Assembly (NCBI GenBank): GCA_020636535.1
Contig: JACJXT010000011.1
Location: 1-64,000 of the forward strand
Source: Chitinophagales bacterium
GTDB lineage: Bacteria > Bacteroidota > Bacteroidia > Chitinophagales > JADIYW01
Direction: 5' to 3'
DNA length: 64,000 bases
In this document: one piece after another, positions 44,431 through 52,895 of the stretch
How positions within the stretch are numbered: position 1 is the first letter of the stretch
Layout: each line of letters starts with the position of its first letter
Notes under the pieces: generated by a model
Databases searched by the model: none
What the model was told of the DNA's origin: nothing
The model's input: only the letters and a program-made list of their open reading frames with translations
Position numbers and translations under genes: made by a program

Positions 44431-46581
44431 TTAGTATACGGTGTATCTTAAGTCTTCTACTTTGGCATTTTTAAGAATTGCATTTAGTAGTTGTTGGAAT
44501 TGCATTTGATTGGCATAGTTGGTAGTAAATTGCTTTTGATAGTTGGCAATTTGCTCTTTGTCTGTTGCTGGTACTTCTCCAAATGTAGTTGGTTGTACTA
44601 TAAAGACACCCATATTGCCTTTTACTGGTGTAGATAGTTTGTTTTCTTTTACTCCAAATGCTGCACCAACTGCAACTGGCTCATTTCCTGATGTGCCTAA
44701 AAATCCGCTTGAAAAACGAACCGCTACATCACTATTAACAGCAGCGTCTTTTACTTTTGTAGCAATAGCATTTAAGTCTGTTGTTCCTTTTGATGCACTG
44801 TTTAATTGTGTAGTAATGTCTTTTGCTTTTTTATCGTTGATTAAGATATAGCTTACTTCATCTTTAACATCTGCTACCGTTGCTAAACCTTCTGCTGTAA
44901 TTTTATCTAGTTTTGCTACTACAAATTTATCGCTTAAATCAAAGAAATCTATTTTATCTGCTGCTTCTTGTTCAAAAGCCCATTGTACTACTTTTCTAGC
45001 TGCTCCAAGATTTTGAACATTTACATCGTTTTGCTGAACAGTAATGCTTCTTAATGCATTTTTTGTTTTGATTGCTTTATCAAATTTATCAGCAGTATTA
45101 TTATTTTGTTGGAAAGCAACGGCTTCGTTATAAACTTTTTTCTGCGTTTCTTTTCCTGGTAATATTGGTTGAACAAAGTCTACTACTTGAACCAATTGTT
45201 TTGGACTTCTTGCATCTATTAATAAAATGATATGTAATCCAAATTGAGATTCTACTTTTGCAATTTGTCCTGGAACCATTCCGTAAAACACTTTATCGTT
45301 GAAAGGTTTAACCATAGTATTTCTTCCGAAGTAACCTAAGTCTCCACCTTTTTGTTTTGTGCCTTCGTCTTTAGTATTTTGGAAAGCAACATCACCAAAA
45401 TTTGCTTTTCCTGATGCTAGTACTTGTATTAAACTGTCTGCTAGTTGATTTGCTGCTGCTTTTGCTTCGTCAGAACCATCGCCAAGTGATAATAAAATAT
45501 GAGCCGCTCTAACTGTATCTGGTGCTACTCTTCTGTTAATTACTTTAGAAAAGACATATGCTCCGTTAGTAATATAAATGTCTGATGTTGCACCTGTAGC
45601 AATTGAGTTGAGTTTGTCCATATCTCTACCTGCTTGTTGCAATTCATCTAAAGAAAAATATAAATCGTTTGGTCCTTGAATAGAATTTCTTGCTAAGAAT
45701 GCAGAATCATTAGGATCTTTATCGTACTCTGTTCTTAGTTTTTCAATTCTTGTAAGTGCTTCGCTAGAGTCATCTTTTGATGGTAAAATATCAAATACTA
45801 CCATATCTAGTGTTCTAGTAGCTTTTTGCTCATATTGTTTTTTGTGCTTATCAATATACTCTTGAATTTCTTTGTCTGTAACTTTATATTTAGCATCGTC
45901 TAAGCTAGTATATGGTACTTCTAAGTAGTTAATTGTAGCAGATTGATTTGATTTTACGATGTCTTTCACCAAAAATTTTGGCAAATAATATGACTTAGCT
46001 ACTAAGTTTAAGTACTTTGACTTAATCGTTTCTTCTTTTACTAAAGTTTCTATTTGTTGTATGGTTTGTCTTAGATTATTTGTTCCATCTGGATCATATT
46101 TGTCAATATTGGTCATTATTTCACGAGCTTTCGCTTCATCAATTTGACCAGTTCCTTGATCTACAGCTCCAAGTTGCATTAATAATCGTTGTGCTAATGG
46201 ATGTGCTTTTTTAGAAGTCATTAACTGACCAATTTCTTGAAGCGTAACACCAATACCTAGTGATTTTAATGTCTTGCCAAGTATAGCTTGCATGGCAGTA
46301 TTGTACCATACTTCGTCTCTAATTTGGCTACGCATTTCGTCATCTACTTGTATTTGTGGATTAATGAGTTTTAATCCATCTTCATAGTCTGTAACTTGTT
46401 GACTGTACTCTGTAGCAGAGATGTTGTGTCCGTTGATTTTTCCTACTGAATTTTTCTTACCACCTCTTAATGAATTAGACGGACTTTCTAAAGCTGCCTG
46501 TACTAAAAAGATTAACATTGCTAAAGCAATGAAAGTAAGTAATATCCATGATCTTTGTCTTATTTTACTAATAATAGCCAT
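44431..46581 (-). CDS. ppiD: PpiD-type periplasmic peptidyl-prolyl isomerase/chaperone
   Basis: 716 residues. One N-terminal transmembrane anchor (WILLTFIALAMLIFLVQAAL, about 11-30) and the rest periplasmic. A SurA_N-like region with VGKINGHNISATEYSQQV starts near 46. A parvulin/PPIC domain lies near 360-460 (DTVRAAHILLSLGD, GDLGYFGRNTMVKPF, QFGLHIILL). It helps fold exported envelope proteins. Upstream lies the TAnnTTTG promoter; downstream its own terminator. Together with the CNNM-type and LptC genes it forms an envelope neighbourhood seen in other Bacteroidota. Confidence 0.9.
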   Translation of the reverse strand: MAIISKIRQRSWILLTFIALAMLIFLVQAALESPSNSLRGGKKNSVGKINGHNISATEYSQQVTDYEDGLKLINPQIQVDDEMRSQIRDEVWYNTAMQAILGKTLKSLGIGVTLQEIGQLMTSKKAHPLAQRLLMQLGAVDQGTGQIDEAKAREIMTNIDKYDPDGTNNLRQTIQQIETLVKEETIKSKYLNLVAKSYYLPKFLVKDIVKSNQSATINYLEVPYTSLDDAKYKVTDKEIQEYIDKHKKQYEQKATRTLDMVVFDILPSKDDSSEALTRIEKLRTEYDKDPNDSAFLARNSIQGPNDLYFSLDELQQAGRDMDKLNSIATGATSDIYITNGAYVFSKVINRRVAPDTVRAAHILLSLGDGSDEAKAAANQLADSLIQVLASGKANFGDVAFQNTKDEGTKQKGGDLGYFGRNTMVKPFNDKVFYGMVPGQIAKVESQFGLHIILLIDARSPKQLVQVVDFVQPILPGKETQKKVYNEAVAFQQNNNTADKFDKAIKTKNALRSITVQQNDVNVQNLGAARKVVQWAFEQEAADKIDFFDLSDKFVVAKLDKITAEGLATVADVKDEVSYILINDKKAKDITTQLNSASKGTTDLNAIATKVKDAAVNSDVAVRFSSGFLGTSGNEPVAVGAAFGVKENKLSTPVKGNMGVFIVQPTTFGEVPATDKEQIANYQKQFTTNYANQMQFQQLLNAILKNAKVEDLRYTVY

Positions 46582-46604
46582 TCGTGTTGATATTTAAAGC
46601 GTTG

Positions 46605-46612
46605 CAAAAGTA
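46605..46612 (-). promoter_or_regulatory. ppiD -7 element
   Basis: TACTTTTG on the minus strand is an exact TAnnTTTG match, 23 bases before the ppiD ATG. No clear TTTG -33 box. Confidence 0.5.
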
Positions 46613-46682
46613 ATTGTTTTTTGTTTAATAATATAGATTGCGGTTAAAAATGTGGTTAAAAACGATATCAAATAAAGATAAC

Positions 46683-47939
46683 TTAAGATTCCTTTTCTTC
46701 TAAAACCACCAATTTTACGGTTTCTATTTTGGTTTCAGAAACATCTAGTATCTTAAATTGATACTTGCCAATGGTAATCGTTTCATCTTTTTCTGGAATG
46801 GTTTCGGAGTGAGAAATAATAAATCCAGAGAGTGTTTCGTAATCTCCTTCAGGAATATTTAAATCGAACTCTTCGTTTAAATGGTCAATTTCTGTTCTTC
46901 CAGACAATAAAAACTCATTCTTTGCCAATTGGTTTTCTATGAGCTCATCTTTATCGTATTCGTCGTCAATTTCACCAAAAATTTCTTCTAAAATATCTTC
47001 TAAAGTAATTACACCAGCAGTGCCACCATATTCATCAACTACCCAAGCAATGTTTTTATGTTCTTTGATGAACTCATTCATTAGTTTCTGAATAAAGGTA
47101 GTTTCATTTACAATTTTAATTGGCATTAGTATATTGCTAATGTTCTTTGGATTTTTATGTAAATCGAAGTGATGTATATATCCTACAATTTTATCGATAT
47201 TATCATCGTACACTAAAATTCTAGAATGATAGGTTGCTACAATTAAATTTTTTAATTCTTGAATAGATGCATTGATGTCTATTGCTGTAATTTCTCTTCT
47301 TGGCACCATGCAGTCTCTTACTCTGATGTTTTTTAAGTCGAGTACATTTTCAAAGAGTTCTTTGTCTACTTCGTGATGTTCTTCATCATCGTCTGACATA
47401 TTTTCTTTTACATATTGTTCTAAATCTACAGTAGTAAATTCCATGCTTTTTTCACTGACTTTTACACCAAATAAATTGAGAAATGATTTGGTGATGAAGT
47501 TGATTAAAAGATATCCTGGATATAATAACCAATACAAGGAATTAAAAGGCAATGCAGCTACAGGTAAAATGGTATCGGCAAATGCTTTAAACATTACTTT
47601 TGGAATATATTCGCCTAAAAACAAAACAATTGTTGTAGAAATTAGTGTTTGTAGCAGCAAAATAATAAAATGTGATGCAATGAATTGTGCCAACCATGGT
47701 TCTATGATTTTAGCAAACACAATACCAAATACAATTAATACAATATTGTTACCTAGTAGTACCGTTACTATAAATTTTGATGGTTTTTTTACAAAGGTGT
47801 TCAGTATTTTTCCGTAGAAAGTTCCTCGTTGGTAAGCTAACTCTATTTTTAACTTATTGGCAGATAAGAAAGCAATTTCCATTCCTGAAAAAAATGCAGA
47901 CAATGACAAAAGTATTACTATTAACAAGAATGAAGTCAT
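46683..47939 (-). CDS. CNNM/CorC-type transporter-like membrane protein (hemolysin family)
   Basis: 418 residues. The N-terminal DUF21 membrane domain (about 1-165, three to four helices, with LSAFFSGMEIAFLSANKLK) is followed by tandem CBS domains (about 195-310; VRDCMVPRREITAIDI, AWVVDEYGGTAGVITLEDILEEIFGEI) and a C-terminal CorC_HlyC domain. Such proteins bind Mg-ATP and are linked to Mg/Co export; GldE of the gliding apparatus has the same architecture and cannot be excluded. It starts 40 bases after lptC and is probably cotranscribed with it. Confidence 0.88.
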   Translation of the reverse strand: MTSFLLIVILLSLSAFFSGMEIAFLSANKLKIELAYQRGTFYGKILNTFVKKPSKFIVTVLLGNNIVLIVFGIVFAKIIEPWLAQFIASHFIILLLQTLISTTIVLFLGEYIPKVMFKAFADTILPVAALPFNSLYWLLYPGYLLINFITKSFLNLFGVKVSEKSMEFTTVDLEQYVKENMSDDDEEHHEVDKELFENVLDLKNIRVRDCMVPRREITAIDINASIQELKNLIVATYHSRILVYDDNIDKIVGYIHHFDLHKNPKNISNILMPIKIVNETTFIQKLMNEFIKEHKNIAWVVDEYGGTAGVITLEDILEEIFGEIDDEYDKDELIENQLAKNEFLLSGRTEIDHLNEEFDLNIPEGDYETLSGFIISHSETIPEKDETITIGKYQFKILDVSETKIETVKLVVLEEKES

Positions 47940-47979
47940 ATTGTAAGTGCTAAGTTACTATATCTTTTTAATTTTTATA

Positions 47980-48528
47980 TCATCTAAAAGATTCGTCTTC
48001 GTTATAAGAAACAATGCCTGTAACTCTTTTTATACTATAGTTAGAAAAATCTTCTTTGGCATTTAAACCATAACCTGTAATAATATCATATGGTGTTTTT
48101 ATACTTATTTTATCTTGGGCGTAAATAGTTTTGTTGATTAAATTCCAAACTAAATTTTCGGTTTTAAGTACTTCATGTTTATAGTTTTGCATAACGATAT
48201 TGCCTTTAACTTCTATCGTTTGTTTAGTATCATCTAGAATACCATAATCTGCTGTAAGTACCGAAGTTAGTTTAAGTCCTTCATAAAACTTAACGACCAT
48301 ACCTTTTGTAAACTCTAGTTTATTTTGACTCTCAATATATCGTTTTACTGTTTTGGTAGTAATTTCTGCTCTTATAAATTCGTTTTCTTTATAAATTAGT
48401 TTTACACTATCTGCAATTTCTACACCAACCTCATCATCTTTAATCAGTGCATTAATAGTAGCAATATCATTTTCTTGGCAACTGATGCACATTATCAAAA
48501 CAAAAAACAAATAAAAGTATTTTTTCAT
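47980..48528 (-). CDS. lptC: LPS export protein LptC (lipoprotein form)
   Basis: 182 residues. Signal peptide with lipobox LIMCISC (Cys17), then a jelly-roll/OstA-like LptC domain: ADSVKLIYKENEFIRAEITTKTV, LTADYGILDDTKQTIEVKGNIVM, TENLVWNLINKTIYAQDKISIKTP. LptC is the periplasmic link of the LPS transport bridge. The gene is followed by the CNNM-type gene and then ppiD. A perfect TACTTTTG lies 14 bases before the ATG. Confidence 0.85.
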   Translation of the reverse strand: MKKYFYLFFVLIMCISCQENDIATINALIKDDEVGVEIADSVKLIYKENEFIRAEITTKTVKRYIESQNKLEFTKGMVVKFYEGLKLTSVLTADYGILDDTKQTIEVKGNIVMQNYKHEVLKTENLVWNLINKTIYAQDKISIKTPYDIITGYGLNAKEDFSNYSIKRVTGIVSYNEDESFR

Positions 48529-48542
48529 TATAATTACAAATG

Positions 48543-48550
48543 CAAAAGTA
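48543..48550 (-). promoter_or_regulatory. lptC -7 element
   Basis: TACTTTTG on the minus strand, an exact TAnnTTTG match ending 14 bases before the lptC ATG. The -33 box is not clear. Confidence 0.5.
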
Positions 48551-48612
48551 GAAATTAAACATTAAAAAGTGTTGAAATACAATGATATTCTCTACAAAGT
48601 TAGAAATCAGAG

Positions 48613-48646
48613 ATTTGGTTACAACACCATTTCATTTGGCTACAAC
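48613..48646 (+). promoter_or_regulatory. Tandem direct-repeat operator upstream of the Hsp31-like gene
   Basis: ATTTGGTTACAAC (48613-48625) and ATTTGGCTACAAC (48634-48646) differ at one base and are spaced 21 bases centre to centre, two helical turns. They lie just upstream of the promoter of the redox operon, which encodes its own AraC regulator. Confidence 0.6.
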
Positions 48647-48664
48647 TACTTATGTTTGATGTTA

Positions 48665-48672
48665 TACCTTTG
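48665..48672 (+). promoter_or_regulatory. -7 element of the Hsp31-like/nitroreductase operon
   Basis: TACCTTTG, an exact TAnnTTTG match, ends 20 bases before the ATG at 48693 and lies 19 bases past the second operator repeat. Confidence 0.65.
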
Positions 48673-48692
48673 TATCAACAAAAAGAAATAAC

Positions 48693-49394
48693 ATGAATGC
48701 AATTAAAATTTTAATCATTGTAACGAATATTAACCAATATGCTAGTGGAAATTTAGAAACTGGTTTGTGGTTGAGTGAGCTAACACATTTGTATCATGCT
48801 GCCGAAGCAAAAGGATATGACATTACTATTGCAAGTCCAAAAGGTGGCAATGTACCAATCGATCCAGAAAGTTTAAAAAAGATGATGCTCGACAAAGTTT
48901 CTGAAAATTATTTGAACGATAGCTCTTTTATGGATTTATTAAAAAACAGCAAAAGTTTAAAACAAATAGAAAACGAACAATTTGATGTGGTGTATTTAGC
49001 AGGTGGTCATGGCACGATGTACGATTTTCCTAACGATACTACCATGCAAAACATCATTGCAAAACAATATGAAGATGGAAAAATTGTATCGGCTATTTGT
49101 CATGGAGTAGGTGGTTTGTTGAATGTAAAATTATCTAATGGCGATTATTTGATAAAAAATAAAACGATTACAGGATTTAATTGGTTTGAAGAAAGCTTAG
49201 CAAAAAGAAAAAAAGAAGTGCCTTTCAATTTAGAAGCTGGTTTAAAAGAAAGAGGTGCTGATTATAAAAAAGCATTTATTCCAATGACTTCTTATGTAAA
49301 AGTTGATGGCAATTTAATTACAGGTCAAAATCCATTTAGTTCTAAAGAAATGGCAAAAGTAGTAATGGCAGAAATACTAAAACAAGTGAAGTAA
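48693..49394 (+). CDS. DJ-1/PfpI family protein, Hsp31/glyoxalase III-like
   Basis: 233 residues. The nucleophile elbow is SAICHGVGGLLN (Cys136), and the N-terminal GNLETGLWLSEL supplies the conserved Glu (E22). VYLAGGHGTMYDFPND and TGQNPFSSKEMAKVV match class I glutamine-amidotransferase-like Hsp31 proteins. Members act as methylglyoxal hydratases or deglycases and as chaperones. First gene of a five-gene operon with redox enzymes; only 5 bases separate it from the SDR gene. Confidence 0.88.
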   Translation: MNAIKILIIVTNINQYASGNLETGLWLSELTHLYHAAEAKGYDITIASPKGGNVPIDPESLKKMMLDKVSENYLNDSSFMDLLKNSKSLKQIENEQFDVVYLAGGHGTMYDFPNDTTMQNIIAKQYEDGKIVSAICHGVGGLLNVKLSNGDYLIKNKTITGFNWFEESLAKRKKEVPFNLEAGLKERGADYKKAFIPMTSYVKVDGNLITGQNPFSSKEMAKVVMAEILKQVK

Positions 49395-49399
49395 AAACA

Positions 49400-50329
49400 A
49401 TGCAAGTAATACTAGGAGCAAACGGACAAATTGGTGAAGAAGTAGCCAGAGAACTAAAACGAAACCATACTTCAGACATTCGTATTGTAGGCAGAAAGCC
49501 AACAAAAATAAATGATACAGACACTATTTTTGCTGCCGATTTAAGCATTAAAGCACAAGCCATTGAAGCAATAAAAGGTTGCGACATTGCTTATTTTACT
49601 TTAGGATTACCAATAAATACTGATTTATGGGAAGCACAATTTCCGTTAATACTACAAAATGTAATAGACGCTTGCAAAATCAATAAAACAAAATTAGTCT
49701 ATTTCGATAATACTTATATGTATCCACAGAATGATAAAATACTAACAGAAGCTACTGCATTTGCACCAGTTGGCAGAAAAGGAAAAGTAAGAGCAAAAAT
49801 GACACAATTATTGTTAAACGAAATGCAAGCTGGAAATATAGAAGCAGTCATTTGTAGAGCACCAGAATTTTACGGACCAGCAAAAACACAAAGCATCACC
49901 AATACATTAATCTTTAATAATATAAAAAACAATAAAAAATTAAAAGTACCATTAAGCGATAAAAAATTACGCAGTTTAATTTGGACACCAGATGCTAGTA
50001 GAGCAACAGCTTTAATTGGCAACACACCAAGTGCGTATAATCAAACATGGCATTTACCAATAGATAACAATCGATTGACTTATAAACAATTTATAGATTT
50101 AGTATCAAAAGCATATGATAAAAAATTAAGTTATATAATAATACCAAAATTTGTATTTAAAATAGGAGCAATGTTTAATCATAAGACAAAAGAATTATTA
50201 GAACTGTTGCCAAGATACGAACACAATAATATTTTTGATGACACAAAGTTTAGAAAACAATTTCCCAATTTTGTAGTTACTACTTACAAAGAAGGAGTGC
50301 AACAAATAAGAGATGAGCAATTATTATAA
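49400..50329 (+). CDS. NAD(P)-binding SDR, NmrA/epimerase-like
   Basis: 309 residues. VILGANGQIGEEVARELKR is the GxxGxxG Rossmann motif; RIVGRKP suggests an NADP-type phosphate contact. CDIAYFTLGLP, VYFDNTYMYP and CRAPEFYGP are present, but the SDR YxxxK catalytic pair is replaced by a GRKGKVRAKM-like stretch, so it belongs to the atypical or extended group and might be a quinone or alkenal reductase or a regulator. Its neighbours suggest detoxification of reactive carbonyls or quinones. Confidence 0.8.
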   Translation: MQVILGANGQIGEEVARELKRNHTSDIRIVGRKPTKINDTDTIFAADLSIKAQAIEAIKGCDIAYFTLGLPINTDLWEAQFPLILQNVIDACKINKTKLVYFDNTYMYPQNDKILTEATAFAPVGRKGKVRAKMTQLLLNEMQAGNIEAVICRAPEFYGPAKTQSITNTLIFNNIKNNKKLKVPLSDKKLRSLIWTPDASRATALIGNTPSAYNQTWHLPIDNNRLTYKQFIDLVSKAYDKKLSYIIIPKFVFKIGAMFNHKTKELLELLPRYEHNNIFDDTKFRKQFPNFVVTTYKEGVQQIRDEQLL

Positions 50330-50346
50330 TTACATATTTAATTATT

Positions 50347-50550
50347 CAAGTCCTTCGGACTTGTGCGTAATAGACTATCACAATGCCTCGAGTTACACAC
50401 GAGGTTACTCACATTATAGTTCTTCGGACTATTATACCAATCAACTCGAAGAGTTGAACATCAGTAACCTGCAGTGCAACTGCAGGTATAAAGAACTACA
50501 GTTACAACCTGAAAGGTTGAATAAGCATAACCTACAGTGCAACTGCAGGT
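50347..50550. repeat. REP-like palindrome array upstream of the transposase
   Basis: Seven or more short stem-loops in about 200 bases: CAAGTCC-TTC-GGACTTG (50347-50363), CCTCG/CGAGG (50386-50404), ATAGT-core (50416-50432), TCAACTC-GAA-GAGTTGA (50441-50457), CCTGCAG/CTGCAGG (50467-50487), CAACCT-GAA-AGGTTG (50505-50519) and a near-identical copy of the CCTGCAG unit at 50530-50550. The array directly precedes the RAYT-type transposase gene. An ORF covering 50313-50552 runs through it but is Asn/Tyr/Cys-rich and judged spurious. Confidence 0.78.
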
Positions 50551-50568
50551 AAAACAAAAAACCAGAAC

Positions 50569-51012
50569 ATGAGTTATTATAAAATATATTATCATATTAT
50601 TTTCGGAACCAAGCATAGAAAAATGACTATTTCAGAAGAAAACAGTCAAGCACTCTATAAGTATATACATGGAATAATCAAGAATAAAAAATGTAAACTA
50701 TATCGTATCAACGGCATAGAAAATCATATTCATATATTAACAGATTTACATCCTACAATAGCTTTGTCAGACTTTGTAAAAGACATAAAAGTTGCTAGTA
50801 GTGTTTGGATGAAAAGCACTAATTTATTTCCAGATTTTGAAGGATGGCAAGAAGGTTACGGAGCATTTACTTATTCTTCCAATGAAAAAGATAAAATAAT
50901 TAATTATATAAAAAATCAAAAAGAACACCATCAAACAAAAACATTTATAGAAGAGTATAAACAACTATTAATTGAAAACAATATTGATTTCGATGAAAAA
51001 TATTTACTTTAA
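50569..51012 (+). CDS. IS200/IS605-type REP-associated tyrosine transposase (RAYT)
   Basis: 147 residues. YKIYYHIIFGTKHRKMTI is the N-terminal strand of TnpA-like Y1 enzymes, NHIHILTDL supplies the HUH motif (the His pair), and KIINYIKNQKEHHQTKTF carries the catalytic Tyr. Length and single-gene organisation, with palindromes just upstream and no TnpB, fit a domesticated RAYT. HUH transposases cut single-stranded DNA at a hairpin. It lies within the redox operon, in the same direction. Confidence 0.9.
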   Translation: MSYYKIYYHIIFGTKHRKMTISEENSQALYKYIHGIIKNKKCKLYRINGIENHIHILTDLHPTIALSDFVKDIKVASSVWMKSTNLFPDFEGWQEGYGAFTYSSNEKDKIINYIKNQKEHHQTKTFIEEYKQLLIENNIDFDEKYLL

Positions 51013-51024
51013 TATCAACAAACA

Positions 51025-51936
51025 ATGAATCAACCTATACACATAAAATCAATAACTGTACTACACGAATTATTGCAGATAGAAAAACCAAAACATCCTT
51101 TAATTAGTGTATTTGATTTTTCGAGTATTGTATCTAATGTAAGCAATTATTCCAACTTACAATTTACTTCAGATTTTTATGTGGTTGCTATAAAACAAGA
51201 GTGTACAGGAAAATTTAAGTACGGACAAAACTACTACGATTATGATGATGGTGTGATGTATTTCACAGCACCAAACCAAGTAGTACAATTTGAAGATATG
51301 TTGTTAGAAGTTATCAGAAGTAAAGTCCTAGTCATTCATCAAGATTTTTTATATGGATATACATTGGCTGCTACTATAAAAAACTACGGTTATTTTTCTT
51401 ATGCTACCAACGAAGCACTTTTTCTATCAGTACAAGAAGAACAAGTAATTTTAGATATATTTGAAAATATCAGCAAAGAAATAAATGCTAATATAGATTC
51501 CTTTACACAAGATTTATTAATTTCTAATATAGAATTATTATTAAAATATAATGATAGATTTTACAACAGACAATTTCTAACAAGAAAAAAAGTCAATAGC
51601 GATTTATTCATTAAATTAGAAAGTTTATTAGACAATAGTTTTAAAAATGAAAATTTAGAACAATATGGCATTCCAAGTGTTCAATATATTGCCAATGAAT
51701 TAAATTTAAGTCCAAATTATTTAAGTGATATGCTACGCGTTCAAACAGGACAAACAACACAACAACACATACAAAATAGACTAATTGATAAAGCAAAAGA
51801 ATTATTAAGCACTACAAATTTATCGGTATCAGAAATTGCATATCAATTAGGTTTTGAACATTCGCAATCCTTTCATCGTTTATTTAAAAATAGAACAAAC
51901 ATTGCACCATTAGAATTTAGACAATCATTTAATTAA
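51025..51936 (+). CDS. AraC/XylS family transcriptional regulator
   Basis: 303 residues. The N-terminal ~150 residues include a cupin-like sensor stretch (FKYGQNYYDYDDGVMYFTAPNQVVQF). The C-terminal two helix-turn-helix domain is complete: PSVQYIANELNLSPNYLSDMLRVQTGQTTQQHIQNRLIDKAKELL and LSVSEIAYQLGFEHSQSFHRLFKNRTNIAPLEFRQ. It probably controls the operon it sits in, perhaps through the tandem ATTTGGYTACAAC sites at 48613; the inducer is unknown. Confidence 0.92.
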   Translation: MNQPIHIKSITVLHELLQIEKPKHPLISVFDFSSIVSNVSNYSNLQFTSDFYVVAIKQECTGKFKYGQNYYDYDDGVMYFTAPNQVVQFEDMLLEVIRSKVLVIHQDFLYGYTLAATIKNYGYFSYATNEALFLSVQEEQVILDIFENISKEINANIDSFTQDLLISNIELLLKYNDRFYNRQFLTRKKVNSDLFIKLESLLDNSFKNENLEQYGIPSVQYIANELNLSPNYLSDMLRVQTGQTTQQHIQNRLIDKAKELLSTTNLSVSEIAYQLGFEHSQSFHRLFKNRTNIAPLEFRQSFN

Positions 51937-51957
51937 TAAGATAAAAACAAATATAAA

Positions 51958-52686
51958 ATGAATTTAGAAGAAGTATTAAATCACAGACGCTCAATTAGAG
52001 TGTTCGACAAAACAAAACCATTAGATACAGCAAAAGTAAAGCAATGCTTAGAATTAGCTACACTAGCACCAAACAGTTCTAATATGCAATTATGGGAATT
52101 TTATCATGTAACAGATGAAAAGTTAATGAAAGCAATTTCTCACGCATGCTTAGATCAAACAGCTACACAAACAGCTACACAAATTGTAGTCTTTGTTACC
52201 AGACAAGATAAACATAAGCAACGCTCTAAATTTGTTTTAGAATACGAAAGAGACAACATACTACGAAACAGTCCAAAAGACCGACAAGAAAAACGCATTA
52301 AAGACAGAGAGTTATACTACGGAAAAATTATGCCTTTATTATATACTAATTTTTTTGGTGCATTAGGCACCTTCAGAGTTGGATTAACCAAAGGTATTGG
52401 TTTGTTTAGAACCATTACCAGAGAAGTATCTGAAAACGATATGCGTGTAGTCGTACACAAATCAGCAGCTTTGGCAGCACAAACTTTTATGATAGCAATG
52501 GCAAACGAAGGTTACGATACTTGTCCATTAGAAGGATTTGACAGCAGAGTATTAAAGAAAGCATTAAAATTACCTGCAGGTGCAGAAATTAATATGGTAA
52601 TGGCTTGTGGTATTAGAAAAGGCGAAGAAGGAGTTTTTGGAGATAGATGCCGAGTACCATTTGACGAAGTGTATAAGCAAATATAA
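51958..52686 (+). CDS. Nitroreductase family FMN oxidoreductase
   Basis: 242 residues. LNHRRSIRVFD (FMN phosphate contacts), LATLAPNSSNMQLWEF, AALAAQTFMIAMANEGYDTCPLEGFD and MVMACGIRKGEEG are nitroreductase signatures. It probably reduces nitro compounds, quinones or other electrophiles with NAD(P)H. Last gene of the Hsp31-like operon. Confidence 0.9.
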   Translation: MNLEEVLNHRRSIRVFDKTKPLDTAKVKQCLELATLAPNSSNMQLWEFYHVTDEKLMKAISHACLDQTATQTATQIVVFVTRQDKHKQRSKFVLEYERDNILRNSPKDRQEKRIKDRELYYGKIMPLLYTNFFGALGTFRVGLTKGIGLFRTITREVSENDMRVVVHKSAALAAQTFMIAMANEGYDTCPLEGFDSRVLKKALKLPAGAEINMVMACGIRKGEEGVFGDRCRVPFDEVYKQI

Positions 52687-52705
52687 TATTGTATAGTTGG
52701 TCGTC

Positions 52706-52749
52706 ATTCCAAAAAATTTCGTAGTACCACGAAGAAATTTATTTGGAAT
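52706..52749. repeat. Long imperfect inverted repeat after the nitroreductase gene
   Basis: ATTCCAAA-AAATTTCGT and its near-complement ACGAAGAAATTTATTTGGAAT surround AGTACC. A stem of about 17 bp with a few mismatches, 20 bases past the operon's last stop. It may serve as a terminator, although no clean T-run follows. Confidence 0.5.
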
Positions 52750-52895
52750 CTATTGTGTTACATGATTAAAATACAGCGTTATTCATAATGAAAACAACTA
52801 CAAAATTTCTATTACTGTATAAATCTAAAATTTAAATTCATTAATGTTTTGATTATAGAATGGCATGTGTTATTTTAGTAACATAATATTAACAC

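Noticed and set aside
50313..50552. A 79-residue ORF across the palindrome array
   Set aside because: It is repetitive, Asn/Tyr/Cys-rich, overlaps the SDR gene end by 17 bases and is made of hairpin sequence, so it is not a credible protein.
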